Assembly (NCBI RefSeq): GCF_003627755.1
Contig: NZ_CP032694.1
Coordinates: forward strand, 2,719,501 to 2,783,500
DNA length: 64,000 nt
Direction: 5' to 3'
Source of the DNA: Rhizobium jaguaris
Lineage (GTDB): Bacteria > Pseudomonadota > Alphaproteobacteria > Rhizobiales > Rhizobiaceae
Shown here one piece after another: positions 62,508 through 64,000 of this stretch; position 1 is the stretch's first letter, and each line of letters begins with the position of its first letter. Both the position numbers and the translations under genes were made by a program. The notes below the pieces were generated by a model. The model saw only the letters and a list, made by a program, of their open reading frames with translations, did no database searches and had not been told where the DNA came from.

Positions 62508-64000
62508 CTATTTCCCCGCTGCCCCTTTGATGCGGCCGGAAAGCACGCCAAAGCCATCGATGATCGCTTCCTGGTTTTCGAGGCGCAAAGCTTCGAGCTG
62601 CACTTCCTGCAAAGCACGCATCAACTGCTCGATAAGGTCGCCGTCGCCCTCTTCCGTCGCCTCCGCGATCGCGCTTTCCAGCTCGATCTTGTGCCAACGC
62701 AATGCCTTCGAGCGTTTGTGAAGCGCAAGCGCCTGGCGATAGCCCTCCCGCGCATCTTCCGTTGCGGCGTCCTCGGTCGCTGTCCAGAGGCGAGCATTGC
62801 GCACCTGCTGGTCGAGGCTTTTCAGCAAAGCGGCGAAACCCTGCTCCTCCAACTGCTCGAGCAGCCGTTCGCGCGTAAGCTGCGGACCGGCCATCGCCGC
62901 CGCCGTGCCGAGCATGGCGGACCATAGACGCTGCAATTCGCGGCTCTCATAATCGATCGCGGCGATCTCATCATATTCATCCTGCAACAACAGCGGGTGA
63001 TTGACGATGGTCACCGCCAGCACGCTCTCGCGCAGGCCCGGAATGTCTTGATGACCCTTGATCATGCCCGAACGTGTCAAGCGATCCGACGCCGCTATAT
63101 TGGCCGCCTGCTGCCGGTCCCTGCCCTGCCCGCCACGGCCACCAAAATTGCGGCCGTTGCCGTCGCGGGAAAAGCCGCGTCCCTGCTGATTGCCGGCCCG
63201 CTGAAACTGCGGCTGGAACAGCCCGTTCAGCCGGTCGCGCATGTCCTGCTGATAGTGCCGGCGGACGTTCTCATCGGCAATAACCGAAACCATCTGCTTC
63301 AGCCGGGCCTCAAGCTCGGCGCGCGCCTCCGGCGTGTCAAAGGTTCCGCTGCCCGCTTCGCGCGTCCATATCATTTCCGCCAATGGCTTTGCTTGCGCCA
63401 TCACCTTATCGAAAGGCGCCCGGCCATCGTGGCGCACCAGATCGTCCGGATCCTTGCCATCGGGCAAAAGCGCAAAACGGACCGTGCGGCCAGGCTTGAT
63501 GTGCGGCAGCGCCAGATCGGCCGCGCGATTGGCGGCGCGAATGCCGGCGCCATCGCCATCAAAGCAGAGCACTGGCTGCGGGGTCATCTTCCACAGGAGT
63601 TCGAGCTGGTTTTCCGTCAGCGCCGTGCCGAGCGGCGCGATGGCGTTTTCGACGCCGACCTGATGTAGCGCGATGACGTCCATATAGCCTTCGACGGCGA
63701 TAATCGTCCCTGCGCCGTCGCTGCCCTGAGCGGCACGGCGCGCGCGGGCGAAATTGTAGAGCACATTGCCCTTGTGAAAGAGCTCGGTCTCATTGGAATT
63801 CAGATATTTGGCCGGCGCATCCGGCGACATGGCACGGCCGCCGAAGGCAATCACCTTTTCGCGCGACGACAGAATGGGGAACATGATGCGGTCGCGGAAA
63901 CGGTCGTAAGAGACCGGCACATTTTCGTGCACGACAAGGCCGCAGCCTTCCATCTGCTCCTTCAACACGCCTTTGCCTGCCAAAAACTCCTTCAGCGCGT
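62508..64000 (-). CDS. dnaG: DNA primase DnaG, C-terminal part (5' end beyond window)
   Basis: About 496 codons in frame to base 64000. Visible parts are the end of the RNA-polymerase domain (MFPILSSREKVIAFGGRAM), the TOPRIM fold with Glu in IIAVEGYMDVIAL and the acidic DGDGAG motif (VLCFDGDGAGIRAANRAADL), a Gly/Arg-rich linker (about 270-300 of the visible part) and the DnaB-binding helical C-terminus. It synthesises replication primers. The zinc-binding N-terminus is off the window. Confidence 0.97.
   Translation of the reverse strand, partial: ALKEFLAGKGVLKEQMEGCGLVVHENVPVSYDRFRDRIMFPILSSREKVIAFGGRAMSPDAPAKYLNSNETELFHKGNVLYNFARARRAAQGSDGAGTIIAVEGYMDVIALHQVGVENAIAPLGTALTENQLELLWKMTPQPVLCFDGDGAGIRAANRAADLALPHIKPGRTVRFALLPDGKDPDDLVRHDGRAPFDKVMAQAKPLAEMIWTREAGSGTFDTPEARAELEARLKQMVSVIADENVRRHYQQDMRDRLNGLFQPQFQRAGNQQGRGFSRDGNGRNFGGRGGQGRDRQQAANIAASDRLTRSGMIKGHQDIPGLRESVLAVTIVNHPLLLQDEYDEIAAIDYESRELQRLWSAMLGTAAAMAGPQLTRERLLEQLEEQGFAALLKSLDQQVRNARLWTATEDAATEDAREGYRQALALHKRSKALRWHKIELESAIAEATEEGDGDLIEQLMRALQEVQLEALRLENQEAIIDGFGVLSGRIKGAAGK

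Overview
The window is chromosomal DNA of a Rhizobiaceae alphaproteobacterium (Rhizobium/Agrobacterium type). This rests on the rpoD and dnaG sequences, the tdh-kbl pair, the sugar ABC/GH51 genes, several rhizobial protein families and the high-GC coding style. Gene calls come from reading frames, motifs, ribosome binding sites and context only; no database was searched.

Layout. 1-4.1 kb: end of a sugar-use locus (ABC ATPase, GH51 arabinofuranosidase), a nitronate monooxygenase-like gene and a small membrane protein. 4.3-11.0 kb: accessory DNA with an MNT-HEPN protein and a degenerate prophage (frameshifted small-terminase-like remnant, DUF6362-like gene, small phage-type genes, and a self-cleaving CI/LexA-type repressor flanked by two sets of matching operators). 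10.9-15.4 kb: a MEKHLA protein, a periplasmic protein and an HlyD/ABC-2 export operon without an ATPase gene. 15.6-18.7 kb: an IS66-family element with a UPF0149 passenger gene. 18.7-21.0 kb: a SnoaL-like protein and a large TPR protein.

21,251-37,841 is a 16.6 kb genomic island integrated in the 3' end of a tRNA-Ile(CAU) gene. A tyrosine integrase lies beside the intact tRNA and a 20-bp direct repeat marks both ends. The island carries hicAB, a ScoMcrA-like HNH nuclease, a two-gene membrane module, a GYF_2 protein, a serine recombinase, a CxxC protein, a reverse transcriptase with a YADN active site, an XRE regulator, a lipoprotein, and a SIR2-STAND-TPR protein of 1047 codons ending in a cold-shock-like domain. 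That last gene is split cleanly by a second IS66 element (30,479-33,173, 8-bp target duplication). The most unusual signal is a 14-bp palindrome, TGCAAC-NN-GTTGCA, found nine times, only in the island, mostly between genes or gene groups and with a variable central dinucleotide. It looks like a system of module-boundary or recombination sites.

38-64 kb is ordinary chromosome: SIMPL-domain protein, two paralogous small exported proteins, YjbQ, DUF1428, GNAT, LysR, MFS, a GST-AraC-B3/4 operon, a ketopantoate reductase-like gene, a TetR-controlled oxidoreductase, DJ-1/PfpI, GYD, EamA, DUF930, a VapBC-type pair, rpoD, tdh-kbl, an SDR, recQ and the 3' part of dnaG.
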